Shown here one piece after another: positions 26,801 through 31,200 of a stretch of DNA of 64,000 bases. Source of the DNA: an uncultured Odoribacter sp. GTDB lineage: Bacteria; Bacteroidota; Bacteroidia; Bacteroidales; Marinifilaceae. The translations under genes were made by a program, and so were the position numbers. Below the pieces are notes generated by a model. It was not told the DNA's origin. It made no database searches and was given only the letters and a program-made list of their open reading frames with translations. Positions within the stretch are counted from its first letter, which is position 1. Each line of letters opens with the position of its first letter. The stretch lies in assembly GCA_910578985.1 (NCBI GenBank), contig CAJTSF010000009.1:16842-80841 (forward strand), given 5' to 3'.

Positions 26801-28276
26801 GTAAGTGATGTTGTCTTTAGGCAATACTATAATTTGATTTGCATTGGGCTCAGAAAGAATCCAATCACCGGTCCAAGCATATACGTAATTAGCATCTCCT
26901 TTCTCCGGATTCAAATCGGTAGCGGATGCGTCAATGAGCTCCTCTTGGCCATAACACATTTCGTAACCGGACTCAGGAGTAACACGGATGACTGGAGTAT
27001 GTATGACAGTAAAGTGAATATCATCTGTTGAATCAACCACTCCGGTTTGCACATCAGTAACAATACAATAATAATCTCCGCTATCTGACAATTTTAAGGA
27101 ATCTAACACTAAAGTATGGGCATTACCATATATACTGTCAACTTTCAAACTACCTCTTTTCTTCCAGGCAAAATCAAATACCCCGTCGCCACTCACTTTT
27201 ACAGTAAAGACAGCTGAATCATACTGACATAAACGCTCTGCATAATCAATGCCTAAAATTTCAAAACCGACTTGCGGTTCTGAATAACCGTCACCTTCTC
27301 CACCCAACGCCATATCCTCACGAACAAAAATAGAAATCGTATCACTAAAGACACAATTGCCTGCATCAACAGACACACTCAGTAAGGTATCGCATTCTGT
27401 CCGTATTGTTAGATTTTCATTATTTTTACCCAATACACTTCCTCCCATCTGCCATTCGATTTTACCCTCACAAGATTTCTCCAAATGAATCTCTATATCC
27501 TTTCCCCTCTCAGCTTGCACAACTGTAGGTACTTGTACAAAATCTTTTCGTAAGATAAAAGTAAAAGTATCTCGTGTTATACATTTGTCATATTCCACTT
27601 CTAAATAATAAGAAGTATTCTGTATAGGGGCAATGACTAAGCCATTGGTATCTGTGTCGGAATAAATTTGATTCCCTTCCCAACGATAAATATACTCTTT
27701 TGATTCGATATTTTCCAATTTACTGTTAAGCACAATGGTTGAAACAGCACCAAAACAAAATGTATCTAAATCGTGAAAATTATCTGGCACAATCAAAGGA
27801 GCATGCTTCACCCGCAAATAAATAGAATCAACCAATTCTTTACGCACTCCCCCCCAATCGAAAGAAACAGTACAATAGTACATACCTTCTTGTTCAACCC
27901 TTACTTCGTTAAGATGGTAAATGCGCAAAGAATCCAAAGAAAGATTTTCTTCTCCTTTTCGATACCAATGATAACGACAAATGGTCGGCAAGTCTAATAC
28001 ACGCACCTCCAAGGCAGTCGTTCCATGTTCACATACATAAACTGTATCGACCAAATGATTCAATGTTGCTGAAGAAACCGGTCCCAACATCCAAGCATAT
28101 CCGTCTGCCCCACCTCCTTTTATAAAAGAGGTATCACGCAATGGACGACCGTCAATAGGAGGTACATCCCGCACAACTAACGGAGTTGACAGCAGCGGCA
28201 ATTTTACCCCCAAAAGGCAAAACAAACATATATATCGTATAAGTACTTGCAATTTCAACACGCTATCTATTATCAT
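2834..28276 (-). CDS. Giant (~8,480-residue) secreted Ig-like multidomain protein
   Basis: One uninterrupted reading frame. I place the start at the ATG at 28276 because it overlaps the upstream stop as ATGA and leads straight into a hydrophobic signal segment (IRYICLFCLLGVKLPLLS). An in-frame ATG at 28315 would add 13 residues but overlaps the upstream gene by 43 bp. After the signal come nine units of about 273 residues, each of three domains (residues ~60-2500). About six mixed Ig domains follow (to ~3070), then about 34 units of about 91 residues (~3070-6180), two Ig domains, and four super-units of about 352 residues, each of four Ig domains (~6350-7760). Several more beta domains follow, and the protein ends in a Bacteroidetes C-terminal module (KVFLGGPY..., IDWITLELR, YYIVVYQRNHL, then GDDNDN and DLNFDGKID loops like a dockerin pair). 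Many domains carry the eukaryote-like Ig signature C...W...D-x-G-x-Y-x-C. It has no lipobox, LPXTG or recognisable T9SS tail. It is probably an extended surface stalk or adhesin, and its partners are unknown. Confidence 0.9.
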   Translation of the reverse strand: MIIDSVLKLQVLIRYICLFCLLGVKLPLLSTPLVVRDVPPIDGRPLRDTSFIKGGGADGYAWMLGPVSSATLNHLVDTVYVCEHGTTALEVRVLDLPTICRYHWYRKGEENLSLDSLRIYHLNEVRVEQEGMYYCTVSFDWGGVRKELVDSIYLRVKHAPLIVPDNFHDLDTFCFGAVSTIVLNSKLENIESKEYIYRWEGNQIYSDTDTNGLVIAPIQNTSYYLEVEYDKCITRDTFTFILRKDFVQVPTVVQAERGKDIEIHLEKSCEGKIEWQMGGSVLGKNNENLTIRTECDTLLSVSVDAGNCVFSDTISIFVREDMALGGEGDGYSEPQVGFEILGIDYAERLCQYDSAVFTVKVSGDGVFDFAWKKRGSLKVDSIYGNAHTLVLDSLKLSDSGDYYCIVTDVQTGVVDSTDDIHFTVIHTPVIRVTPESGYEMCYGQEELIDASATDLNPEKGDANYVYAWTGDWILSEPNANQIIVLPKDNITYYLKVTNEEFCSDSVAIHLGVKREIFIMPTSLSVMQNQEVVIVPEKGSAKEDEKLLWYLNGEPWKPEQNLAEFREIMQEDAVVKGIYTNNACSLEDSTIIWVRGNKIYAGALGDGYSEGRMSFHVAGVDYTPTVCERSLAWFDVKMSADGMFAFEWKKVGVQDSIYGNNHYFKIDSAKLEDNGNYYCVITDVRTGYKDSTEIVELKVVHRPYMSLVSSVKDADNKMCYGEETILSARSITENNPDQENNHYVFEWKGARIVTGQGTDEIKVLPLTDAEYVLIVTNNDQCADTISMTIGVKRELFVVPTTVTLVGTQELRIVPEKGEAINETIQWYDATGNVLSTDIIFEQTIADSKDIFVEYTNNGCILRDTIQVLVRNENVYKGTRGDGYSEPDMGNHLLRVDYSREVCERSSSWFDVKMTGVEATTFEWRKLENQGEIYAQTHRFQIDSTTLGNAGHYYCLITNLGNKQVVSSDTVYLTVIHTPKIKLSPLKDGFSICYEEVETLSARETEYNENKQESDHYTYQWEGAGILSDPTLNGIEISPRRSNEYQVVVTNNNRCSDTLSQLIEVKRELFVVPTSVQLTRPNEPLTIAPEKGAMGVTNWFWNGEYWSGEENFVKNNIVSTGRITVQYDNNKCTIKDSIEVVVRQPQVYTGHGGDGYGELDAGITIVGIERSSENVCERDSAWFRLVVSGLDAYGYEWKKRTGDPDSVYSHSYDFVIDSVKLGDEGIYYCIVTNLKTGEKQTSEHYPLYVTHTPYIAFETSMKDKYAMCYQTIETLTALPTWEARPENKECNYSYIWQGPKILNSEEEQEIEISPRTTSDYRLIVTNETEKMSCRDSADIEVKVKRELFELPDIYRMDAPGELVLAPRKNVEGTTTWFIDGNENSHASIFSQDVQEDCEIAAEYIYNGCTLRDTTLVLVRKTQVYNGSEGDGYAASAPELEIMGVDYTPEVCERSAAYFKLRMLGTGIYRYEWRREGSTIDSVYCREYNFTIDSVTQDHVGAYYCIIYDQVTSKQLVRTPACQLTVKHTPRAIISSPYEGEVLCFGVPQLLDASQTEDYNPEYFDYVYTWSGANLPEFTDSCRIMVTPSIAGLYELKVSYNGCYSEAAVQININKVLFDIPSVIRVDEPGELTLAPRKEESGDLTIWTIENDGATDVYRGMDTLRYEVTDYIKVFVEFQTGKCTVYDSAEIFVRQPWAFQGDIADGYGESNVGLFVLDVDYPKSVCEGDMATFALRFEGYENYSYEWKKMENPNVVLSTSRTLILEHVALNDAGTYYCRILDQNGRVLDTRTCVFEVRHRPRASINGVDPSDNTIELCYGVPTELSASSSENGMPSDRDYIYTYAWKGLKILTNPLSETIEVAPRSNTNYQVTVSHEGCADSTSVQVRLKREYVCIPSVIQVDKSQTLQIFPEISQAGVLQWKYNGTTQTGMGDVFMKLITESSVVSVNLETNGCSVYDTSHIFIRTGEQYRGGYYDGADEGGTELFELQLNYDEFICEGSKIAMEVAIEGFEAYSFRWRKVGVDYDLESRTRKLEIQTSELGDSGEYYCIVTNMRTGVAKETQRAKITVLTQPKAVLISNLTDGNLCFGDTLLLSAEKTNDGKRNPDEIYTYSWFGTGGQVLSDANGEILKVLPRNDGEYTVVVNHQGCIDQATVRYHLTKESIDIPAFIYLSAAEEVEINPQKTVEVNHFWEVDGYAWSDGDIYKEFVSSNSIVAVEMSVNGCIYRDTTHIILRSGATNYGGTDDGFAESKIVFGVTVEDVEVCEGEKATLIASVDANEVFDYEWYKVGVDSILSTESKYVLEYTLLSDDGNYYCKVIDQRTQDTTISPEARLHILESPKVDISIGKQDVFCFGEPITFTTTKTATSDLDYTYRWVGPAIVSGGHEATMIAKPEEKSDYILELYNNSCSSIYYTTVDVHRIRVKLQKSFTVPEGGSVEVRVETPYGMKSIDWWAGDFSYPERNPLKLDNVTESLPIRVIVADSLCEVQDSCMVFVRRNNYFAGGLQDGFIESSPIPTIIRLNDPVLGCGELFARLFVEVDKTDDPALVYDWQKYDESTSCYVSVTAGNGNAEFLIDPINANTEGRYRCVVTNNYGSTESRPTDVVFGTAPTIQTFWKDTIAVCQGATWTVEIAATVEGNPSPKLNYRWYKSDNYGNYKQMVPERDFNNLQLVINNVRKSDQTYYIGEVYNACDSDFDTTYLKAYNDPEIVEQSPHQLVCVGSSYQLYVQAKGDGYKMNYRLYKVEKSSNDWIIVDTITANQSGIYKYDKAELAATGTYMWEVWNNECESRGSVWSDPIKLTVEEHLSFDKIVRIDTGVCAGNPLELAFLEIEQNVAEHVQFVWEHRGKQDTVRRYNIAAATALDSGKYICQAKNSCSELVHFGEVHVAFYEIPKINMLKPDKPLSDLCEGTDPILFAASAISSTPITQWAWYIESATRNEQIVDEPGRITNSHTSDLTINPVLRSDEGSYYVQVTNKCGTSTSTKKELKVGIPAKVLSHLPDTTVVCPGEKLELAFELEGQNVQYSWSKDGIALVGGKNPVYSLPAVSERDEGSYICGINNTCGEDATKTMLVVTDTSMFYLSGSAAYCQGEEGVTLSLNGSKKGVTYKLYQAQEGGDDRLVQTQIGTGEALAFQKCTTSLQHSAHFYVLAEQLENGVMCSYRMEGEVELFQHALPICFNLNIAAEYCEGGAYAILRLNSSQKDTIEYVLEQQTSDGTWASYGLFAAQGTGGELTWNVEEEGLFRVRGRNIYSGCEVLMNNECQVSIRTLPDMVQLIALNNDTIACAGETSDVMFSVEEPQDGCSYSLQRIGNEEETWLTQAPFVWSHLEPGEYQLTAINSWGCRRIVAKRRVVEKPLPQKFVLTGGGYYCNNEREDRVLTLSGSERGKIYELYANGQLVEGQIRHGEGDILNYVVPLRERNYTVIATDTLTGCSVEMEGTATLKANDLQISFAQNPILFVYGNPVQIEMTVTGAVGKENITWEPVEKLDKNQEHLKNPWTISLHGAQRFGVTVIDEGSGCIQTAFVNAMQDGEVLSADIHTADCVTPVDTILVCHDENVELCAYAIGGSGSYTYTWYQEFGTPISTKQKFVGKITQSGFLYLNVNSVGANGGSQNVTEKVWVELCQPPVSTSLENRGLVCLIPGEEIQVKVADSREDVFYILEHSANNVVFTEVTDLSGQQGNGGTLSFTFPYNNEEQCGFYRVKAKTSYEYHGIPAYCYSLVDGYVQVRQGAERFMVSGDKRNCAGVMTPDTVWMAGSELGVRYVLLRTIEGVDERLAEQTGTGEALFFNGKLGSGLYRIVAEKGACIDTMPGSAFIRYNYLPGVGEIVDNGERCVNVSSEFKITEAENGVTYSLYIDSAHIRGQLIQELIGMGGEMIFDQFDGTRLGSYYIVAKDAKCGEEKYGTVIVSPVARQVETVLPEYVCGVENEADISIKLVSPEQGIVYELYSLSNDRRILTSTQIENDTLWLSGAIKAGKYEMRGKLGNCLTPVSPELSIVVTNVPNVEVINAGTYCEDSDIEFKLLPFQTGIFELYKDSIGVQNRLVERKAGNANQQLLFQKFDHSVGYYYVVGMDKEEHCKVTYDQTLTINRVPQKVTIWHNGPYCSDTDTAEVTLKIYPTESDVAYRLIDEQDDVVLTFTEALDDTLYYHGTLVAGIYRVQANIGNDSKCIRTFDNSISIDVRHAPSIGEIVEPQNREYCAKNLTEPLRIVISSALQDVKYELYREIVFEDNPKLLGDKIGYGGQLVFGQYSDVGNYYILANDPVAGCSKRFDIVKIVDEPKLVQFVGSDTLCEGEMGMVKLFGENLDPLVNYGIYSSNGYVLLANFSNYNGDTLYCEHNLRAGKYLIKGVVADCSIELEDTLYIGRNSFPKLDDLFGNGNHCFYEAPVTMGINQSESDVTYTLYLDTEENSQVLVEKSGINGDIVLGDFEQLGTYRLKAINTNTLCEQEIEFATLKASPDSVKVGGERTYCEGDPVTFFIYPVMDEVTYSLCNDRDSLISEFSRTNQVDDTLFLTRLMEPGHYFIRGRHENGCVCRVSREIEVICNNRPRINDFIGKGTYCENSVPEIGIRDAEPGVTYRLYRDSAEITGILEKEVVGAGKDIMLGHFNKVGIYYLEAKTNEGCAATHAGDTVLAAPRMLKVEGGAEFCFGATELPRLDMKAYPAEQVPVTYELWSLADRKIADLTNIVGDTLRYSTQLPIGEYQIIGRLGTCMQVMDDKVVVRTRDLPKDNELYGNAMACQGTGLEMGVLETQQDVTYSLYLESAEGDGYRGALGGDGSDMIFGHFYEPGTYYIVATDIANCSRTLTAKYMIKESAKQFEVIGDSIYCDGSDGVILGLAGTESGVRYRLQQKKEDGTFADVSGVYFNGTGNEAWFRRKITEGIYQIKTDVEHCDEVIGKEIVIRADRRPQPFTVTIEGQGCIDSTLNIVVQSTEEEVTYRLFCQGNTNPLEEYMGDGSSLNWQITPQEAGVYIVIADRNGCTLEGDQTVQIDSVPGLGSLYSNPMVCAGSVTDLLLEKYDTKASYSLIDSTTGQMIVLGRKDDFYVTFKNVGAGTYYYKAERGACFQNSNYVRVDSIELPVLEKDQAVISECSEEGQVWIRLSNLSEQMTYTLTKEGSGMISYNISGFEGDSLITDLSLGVYHATLTDPTINCQSLPLELKASEQAASDKINGIPQYCEGGEGIHLALTGSTVRNVYYILKQDSTDILDSLVYPNTEFNALFKQGTYLFVKKNIGYWGGCSTLDTLKVEELSRPNKNLKVETIGGPLLCEGIDYHFMLKETEMNVTYQLHKVEGSQNKILDMLLGTGNDETFNISVSEAGEYRIYAQAMLNCGVYLDTVLVISKSPEPIIAVAEAYCYPHGTESSAGSSVIELDRLALKVKYKLFDGIHDLDSISGSSAGVFKAQSAGKYEVVGVDLRNGCTAKVAEVTIQGHEEPEMFRVSGAEGRCCGDNVEVILSGSEVDTITYTLMRNDKFMSQIPGDGNYLSFGAQTMPGIYRIVAENINTKCSTTMLDSVVVVEPLGTCEPLVVGDFCAESEDGVTLTYSCGAAGWSYYFRSNGMSSDTLSGNVLSWDRWEDAPIQVGMYELHAINACAEDHQIATVQVEALPLPVVFALQGENERQLCPGDSCSFVLSGSELGVTYRLLMQNGDYGVYLEKAKAELAGTGAALNFGYFKETGNYVVVAEVDSSACQLVMDSVKVFVGDMLDPITINAEGICLPAEGKMMEVVITGGRDRSKGCYYLYCDDICLDSITTSQADRNKTKFNPQDAIGLYTVQAKHRISGCVQEYGAWAVQESPEQFNILEKGEHILCEGEEQSVTLSGSQKGVYYTLQTEPGHLVVGQPIEGTGEAILLGKLKEAGTYTVTTLYGCNVVMPDTVILHVNPMPAFEPEYRELHICENGVGVSLKVLSSQVGMQYELWKDVMLSEQTGDGGAFIFSGENGQPVVLNVSGTYTVYVLNPETQCERQDSVVLIADPFPQEFALVTDGDEYLCAGEQTVIFMESSELNVTYTLMYENNGQPEEIQMLDGTGERLTFGAVHRTGNYYVVAKRRAVAAGATECEYTFQNRLSLINPRPINQYVLESDRANYCYREGPVAEVLLAQTDMGVQYELYLNGEATGKTYWGGQGSVKWDQLVGKECRTGADEASGNVYSVVALDTLTGCTSPMQNTITVIKETDIDSIIHTPDQRICAGQKLSLVASGLGCGVHYEWLHNDVVVKPRSSENFYNIDQLGMEDFGYYRCVLSNTCGSNSVDIELIVRDVAKLERKMPDQHICDSDETDIILISGAIAENFKWYAVTNDREILGTEQSLVLKGATKEKNEGLYVCYAWNEDCGGVYDTCGVYFNTVPTLSIKEKQDALCQGEPYTLTVTSNDTIYWYLDGIEVGKGEVYQVDAVTSKDAGIYSVKAKNPCQLSASYPVAELRVDTELEVVNHTDRFVRKCEGDEVDLEIVVQPNVEGVEYEWRHNGRKLENGGGQFYWIESLTYSPDTLVYSVIYRNACSIDTFDFYIKADKHITFDQLPEQILSCADGILRDTVLRLNQDPELDATYEWYYTAFDKLGEESRTIVGTDDTLKVLLQPSNSGYYSCKIINACPDGLTNMSMIRVDSIPVLENHLENVEICAGEDVNIELFARGGGLRYVWTIVKSDGARETRESMEHAFHSHSIFDMPAVDLSYDGSYVWCDVYNDCLPEGTKLTSDTVKITVLDVPELTDFQSRIDTVCLGTDYILQVPVKGGVTVDWYFKTQRLGSGSIYRLKNVSEQQEGVYSVVLRNKCVLDRVQYEVCHLLVDSVLVRTDASPEIQTICEGSSTALQIEVTPKKRVSYSWTLDDELKGNTSTLSTGKLNYRANGYTYQVVYKNACGEQKAEMKVEIDRKPQVEPLPDSLIYCAGIAESTTLRLEYNEGMNGRFTWFYVPVRGALSTRLSSADTVMIPLTSKSAGYYYYTADNVCEAVTDTVKIVIDSIPEIIADLKDTVICQGNAMGLKLHARGGNLKCRWIIEFADGTVGGETVTIDDFEGIAVLKRNNITSQYDRSRIYCMVSNSCQTVYSDTMEIRVQSVPKVDGLEPSIKTLCTGDSLGIQLNTVDEVAWFLDGKNLSNNTKELIIPKVIMSDSGSYTVRVSNACGGEHQILEVLHLNVDEPLQVLNTSDLSRVVCEGEPVNLFIQTTQPDRASYTWLEGEQVLGNDYRLELGRIEGGKSERNIRVVYENACHSDSLDMSIFVKDSIRIAPLHDIVACVTEADTVIPLVSTNNFDASFRWYYQATEESEVVEYGEATDSLKIGLSQENSGLYYYVATNVCGEKSDSLYMSVTTAPVLKSVLRDTTICVGTTLGITQYAEGKLLHYNWTLTLQDGTVEQQNGQELLIPRMEAKYDSCIITCDVSNHCGSVNAGEMVLRILELPVVEIDVKKDTLCVGMDYSLMLETTDAIQWFHNDKELVGENRIDLSIRNIAESDSGTYSVRLTNLCLPKGEMFEIGHLKVDVQPVIAENWVDEQYFCEGTAPVLKLDVQPSAGVIYRWTKYGVPVSTADTLQLPVLSMAEMEMDYIVEYHNKCVPQAAQVHISVVRKQPENPLQDSLLGCSSEEVTEVKVQHTSDFVASYRWKFKPVGSDELVELLEYEDQDAINVVHKTVSNGVYYVDITNECGLKTDSIYTQFDYSIPMMIRDLSSLREIMDGNELTDTVRASGLNLHYRWTLSYRDGRTQVKETFAPDLESFSAIQFDEIDMAFDSCRIWCDVYNNCGFLSSDTLLIRVKEVPKLHLSTNELTICATDENEVVVSLVNGAAPWTYGYRYPEGAVAPDGNNEVLVTVTDRLTDTIRGLNHPGRYHFWYLKAVGAENPNFENDQIKKYFTLNISEVPISGTLSGDTTVCFGDTVRMHLEIVGGVAPWKVSLKQLSDDQPAHNLFGNADLIIYNRDTMLSFVGRVSDSYAIERLVVLDNYENELCEVASEHIHGEAQITVNRPTVISLKTPSGKISGCEQSLDELLSTMPLGGIYTMGQDTLKDGLFNQEEGKYVVTYTYTDANRCVSRQSVELDVAPKPGVAIQIENKHLCPGEKTTVQLVPSGMPTLNVRYEITKYKRNVEKPTKQTLNKAFTSLKAYSLNAVGLASDDYHVYRIVEISDKFKCLAYPEVSDTVYFHGTPAIEVKARNENDNHWVTDKKEFVISSKERVNIHLLNKERTFPWQVYMRRNEEESQMLNVTTAADTLLQTNVMGTYYFTATNGYCDAKVSDSVVVEVADTGFIRCKVFLGGPYDVATGTMKSQIQTYLPLKDLQHFPETGGREIIDWITLELREGLDSKPWVTQECLLLSDGTVISSSGDEYIGFPISAYTSLLKKNYYIVVYQRNHLPIMSKLAYSLSGKRGSEVAVVDFTKGETLYVNGSGNLSDQMIVLENGICLMVPGDDNDNLLISVFDQVYYLLEQKGREVDYELLFWDLNFDGKIDGWLGEGEWGADLKLIQENRDKYSPVPSNSNK
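4990..9215 (-). repeat. Four ~352-residue super-repeats, each of four Ig-like domains
   Basis: Super-units are marked by recurring phrases. (V/L)P-x-(L/V) followed by a C-x-G opening occurs near 9215, 8130, 7080 and 6050, with the next similar opening near 4990. A second marker, (S/A)-(I/P)-x-(V/E/M)-(L/I) followed by xxxLxD and a C-x-G, falls near 8425, 7375, 6320 and 5285. Both sets give a period of about 1,050 bp. Each super-unit includes a recurrent W-Y-(Y/F) domain ending YYYxAxNxC and a domain ending IxCDVxNxC. The second marker in the last super-unit has lost its CxG (it reads LREIMDGNE). Confidence 0.7.
9740..19060 (-). repeat. About 34 tandem ~91-residue units in the middle of the giant gene
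   Basis: By eye I split residues ~3085-6195 into about 34 units. The consensus has an opening YC-x-G, a L-x-G-S-E-x-G-V-x-Y-x-L stretch, a G-x-G motif before a L-x-F, then G-x-Y-x-(V/I)-x-A and a cysteine before the next strand. This resembles the GSExGVxYxLY repeats known from large Flavobacteria and Bacteroidetes adhesins. Unlike the flanking regions, these units lack the D-x-G-x-Y-Y-C Ig signature. Two units (near 17400-17900) are atypical and may be inserts. Confidence 0.7.
20760..28110 (-). repeat. Nine tandem ~273-residue (about 820-bp) three-domain units in the giant gene
   Basis: Each unit begins with a (G/A/D)DG(Y/F)xE-type linker. I place these near 28100, 27300, 26465, 25630, 24815, 23995, 23175, 22355, 21550 and 20760. 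Spacing is very regular at 263-279 residues. Within a unit, domain 1 has VCERxxxxF...(Y/F)EW(K/R)K...G-x-YYC-x-(V/I)-(T/I)-(N/D). Domain 2 has CYG...(Y/F)xWxG...Y-x-(L/V)-x-(V/I)-T-N. Domain 3 has VPTxxxxxxxxExxIxPEKG...W...C-x-x-x-D-(S/T) followed by V-R. The copies have diverged at the protein level, so this is an old duplication rather than a recently expanded satellite. Confidence 0.8.
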
Positions 28277-31200
28277 TTTACACAACGCACAGAACCTGCC
28301 TCCGTATTCCCCCAATTATAACCTACTGGACGTTGTATACCGGAAGTTCCAGCTGTATTATAATAAAACTCAATATATACGCCATCGTTGGTATTAGTAC
28401 GCTCCGATGTCCAAAATCTCGTTTGCTGCAAATGATAACCCAAAGAAGGAGTATCATTATAATATTTTCCTGTACCGACAGCAGAAAAACCTGTCGCATT
28501 ATTTCCTTTGGCTTGGTCCGAATACACTTGCCAATATTTTGCATCTTTCAAATTTCGTGCGTCATTCCCTACCGTATTCAATAAGGTTTGCCAGTCTGTA
28601 CTAGTAGGCAAACGCCATCCCGCCGGACATATTCCTTGTTTAGAACCGGAAGTCCAACTATTATTATTAGCCGTATACCAAGTATAATAATAACCGTATA
28701 AAGCCAGATTATCGTACCCTGGTTTTGCATTTTCATGTTTAAAACGCAAATTTTCCGTCATCCAGCATTGATTCCCAATTTGTACTGTACCATAAATTTC
28801 ATTATCCCGAACATCTTTCATCATCTTACCGCAAAGAACTTGATTGGAACTATAAATAGGGGCTGCTTCCTCCATTTTCAAACGGATTTTACGTTCCTTA
28901 TCGTTTACTTGAACAGTGATTATATAATCGCCTGCTTCCCCATGATTATCAAAATGTCCTCGCATCGGTTTATAGGTAGATATTTGTTCGCTTTCTTGTA
29001 ATGGCATCAAAGATATGTCATTATATTTCCAAGAAAAAACAGAAGGAACAGATGAACGGACTTGTATCTCAAAAGGAGCTGTATAGTCTGTTGAAGGCAA
29101 GGTATATTCTGCTTCACCCCATCTAATTCCTTCAACAGTAATGGCTGCATAATAAGCGGAAGAAGAATCGGAATCCGTAAAAGGAGTGCTGACTTTACGA
29201 CGGAAATAATATTTATGTACATTGATAGAATCTTTGCGGAAGTTCCGAAACATCAAATCCTTATTATGCTCTTCTGACAACACTTTCCAATGCTTATCCC
29301 CTTCCTCCTTCATGTACCAAATATAAGTACATATGGCATCTGCCATATTCTCCGATTCTTGTCCTTCTATTTGATAATATTTCGATGGCACCTCTTCTAA
29401 GGTATGAATAACATTTTGACGTCCGCCTGTTTCCTCTTCATTTTCTAAAATCAGATTAGATTCCAATTGTCGCTGCTCAGGAATGGAACGACCTAAACGA
29501 AAACTCACATAAGGCAAACGTTCATTGACACTAGCAAGAGCACCGGAATGATAAGTACGATCGGACACCGCCAATTCTTCTTCCGAGGTACTCGCAAAAC
29601 TTCCCCCACGCAAAGCAATAGCCTTGGGATCCGCTTGCCAAGCATCGGTTTGCAAACTATAATGCCCGTCAACAGTCAAATTTCCATCTCCATGATAAGT
29701 ACGATGTCCGCTCAACACATTCCCTGTACCACTTGCTTTATTCACCTCTAATCCTTGATAATTGACATTATAATACATCTCTGCCAAATTACCGCTCAAT
29801 TCCATCCCTCCCCAGTACCCGGCTCCGGAAGACTCCCGTTCGGAATTACTCGAAGTGAAAGCGCCGCAACGCAGCGGTCCGTTAATTACTCCTCCTTCCG
29901 TGGCATAATTGGCATTCCCTGTTGTTACCCGTTCCGAAGACTTACCTGCATCTAATAAAGTAGCAGCTTGCGACAAACGTGTCGTATTCCAAGCATACTC
30001 CCCATTCTTCGGCATATATGGATAAAGAGGACGGCACATTTTTTCATATTCCATTTCAGTCAATGGACGCAAACCTGACCAATCCGCATAAGCCAACATA
30101 TCATGAATTGACATATAATTACAAGCAATGTTCTGTCCGTCATCCTCCTTACCTGCCTCATCTTCCGCTTTATAATTATTTGAAAAAACAGAGGAACGTC
30201 CTTCCACTTCCATGGACAACATCACCCCATTACGATAATTCACTAATTTATCATCCCCAAATATATACCTCCCCTCTTCAATCTGTTCCAATCTCCCGTC
30301 AAGCAGCCCATTCTGTTGTTGATAGCTCAACTTATTCAGGAAACGTACATATTGTTCTTGACTGATTTCATATTTCATCGCATAAAAGCCCTTATAACCG
30401 TTTGGAAAAGTTTCCGGCACATATCCTGTCCAAGTTTCTCCATCTCTTGCACCTAAATAATATACGGAATCTTTAAGCAATGTCGGTCCATCTACCAATA
30501 CAGTTCTATCCCACAAAGTATCCAATTCTTGATCGGTCATTCCAATTGCTTTTACAATAGGATATCCTTCGTGCATGGTTTGTATACGCAGACGATAACA
30601 ACGCCAAAAACCCGGATGGGTTACTTTAATTGCTTTCTCGATAGGATACGCACTCCCGTTTGTACTCCACACCTCTTCTCCACTACCTTTCCAAAGTACC
30701 TCCCAAGTATTGCCATCCGGGTCATTACCACCCGACAATTCAAAATCTTCCGGATAATAGGTCGGTTTATGAGAAGCGGCATTTACTCCGAAATAAGTGA
30801 TTTTTTTACCACTCCCTTCTCCAAAATCGACAATCCAATAAGAATAACCGGGATCCCCTACCCAAGCGTTTGATTCATCCGGTGTATTGTCATTGGCATG
30901 ATTAACTGCCAATTTAGGATCGCCAGTTGAAGAAGAGCGAAATTGTAGCGAAGGATTCAATACATCGTATTTCTCCAATATAGGCTGCCAGGTTTTTCGA
31001 AAACACTGCTTGGAAACCCCATCACCCAAACGATAAGGCCCTTGTGGGATATATACCATTTCTAAAGCAAAAGCCGAAACTAAAATACGATTATCAGCGA
31101 TATCACTACTATTTATCGAAACTCCCAATTGTTGCTTGATATTCCACTTAACAACGACATCCACGGAATTCCGCCCTGCACCGTTTTCTTTACGGAAAAT

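Noticed and set aside
28277..28315. Start of the giant protein at the upstream ATG (28315)
   Set aside because: It overlaps 43 bp of the preceding FISUMP gene and puts a hydrophilic stretch before the signal peptide. The ATGA overlap at 28276 is the better start.
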